In this document: piece by piece, positions 63,831-64,000 of the stretch
How positions within the stretch are numbered: the stretch's first letter is position 1
Layout of the letters: each line of letters starts with the position of its first letter
DNA from: Prevotella sp.
GTDB taxonomy: Bacteria; Bacteroidota; Bacteroidia; Bacteroidales; Bacteroidaceae
DNA: 64,000 nucleotides
NCBI GenBank assembly: GCA_017645645.1
Contig: JAGCOB010000022.1
Span: 1-64,000 of the forward strand
Direction: 5' to 3'
The notes under the pieces: model-generated
What the model was told of the DNA's origin: nothing
Databases searched by the model: none
Seen by the model: only the letters and a program-made list of their open reading frames with translations
Program-made: the position numbers and the translations under genes

Positions 63831-64000
63831 TGATTTATTCAACGGAAGTGAAGAACATGTGTAGCGTCTGTAAAGGCGCATACCATGGACCTGCACCCAT
63901 TCCCGAGGAGGGCAAATGGATTCAGGCAAAGGAGATTAAGGACATTTCGGGTTACACACATGGTATTGGCTGGTGTGCACCTCAGCAGGGTGCTTGTAAG
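63831..64000 (+). CDS. Start of a probable Fe-S cluster scaffold-related protein (partial)
   Basis: Only the first 56 residues lie in the window; the gene runs off the right edge. Visible: MIYSTEVKNMCSVCKGAYHG, then ISGYTHGIGWCAPQQGACK, with four cysteines in two pairs. I recall similar starts in Bacteroidota NifU-like scaffold proteins; this is from memory and the core domain is not in view. The leader from the promoter at 63756-63788 fits. Confidence 0.5.

Overview
The window is a 64 kb piece of a Bacteroidota chromosome, most likely from Prevotella or a close relative (Prevotellaceae). The main reasons are the many promoters with the Bacteroidota -7 box TAnnTTTG, several with a TTTG -33 box 19-21 bases upstream; typical families (gamma-alpha fused KorA, DUF2851, DUF3737, YARHG, BspA-type leucine-rich repeats, an Oar-like TonB receptor, GH95 fucosidase); and ATGA or short-gap gene junctions. 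The genus is an inference. No rRNA, tRNA, insertion sequence, phage or CRISPR array was found.

Layout. 1-15.8 kb: uracil salvage (upp plus a cytidylate-kinase-like gene), 2-oxoacid:ferredoxin oxidoreductase (korA-korB), a helix-hairpin-helix exported protein, a TonB receptor with a Na/Pi transporter, and an operon of nucleoside kinase, a second cytidylate-kinase-like paralogue and a TPR/AraC regulator. 15.9-20.8 kb: exported proteins (coiled-coil, lipoprotein, two YARHG proteins, a BspA-type LRR protein, a 52-residue peptide). 20.9-42.5 kb: envelope glycan and lipid A genes (GtrA, polysaccharide deacetylase, GT2, GT1, LtaS-like enzyme, then the operon aminotransferase-cytidylyltransferase-SDR-UDP-sugar dehydrogenase-ArnT-like GT39, LicD, GT4, and miaB-MsbA-LpxL-kinase-GT9), interrupted by a caspase-like operon with two exported paralogues. 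42.5-55.4 kb: a 17-residue-repeat protein, DUF3737, MalY aminotransferase, OPT transporter, and the operon GNAT-parE-S41 peptidase-GH95; a methyltransferase gene carrying a remarkable 22-bp repeat array follows. 55.5-62.9 kb: a six-gene operon of a heterodimeric ABC exporter, DUF2851, thioesterase, dprA and dus. The end holds a C_GCAxxG_C_C redox protein and the start of a probable Fe-S scaffold gene.

How the genes work together. The deacetylase, GT2, aminotransferase, UXS-like SDR, UDP-glucose dehydrogenase and ArnT-like transferase resemble a partial aminoarabinose-type lipid A modification pathway, next to the lipid A acyltransferase, an MsbA-like flippase and a core-sugar kinase. Both pyrimidine-salvage genes are directly followed by a cytidylate-kinase-like paralogue, which suggests a shared next step (UMP/CMP to diphosphate).

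The most unusual structure is not a gene. Degenerate tandem repeats with an exact 7-bp period occur at about ten places: between genes, across stop/start junctions, between divergent promoters, and inside conserved proteins (a GT1, a GT9, OPT transporter, ParE, ABC exporter, DprA). A 9-bp TCTAGA-based array sits in miaB and a 22-bp palindromic array in the methyltransferase gene. Copy-number change in the 7- and 22-bp arrays would shift the reading frame of the host gene. Several dyads at promoters (11889-11902, 15901-15939, 55401-55480) look like regulator sites.
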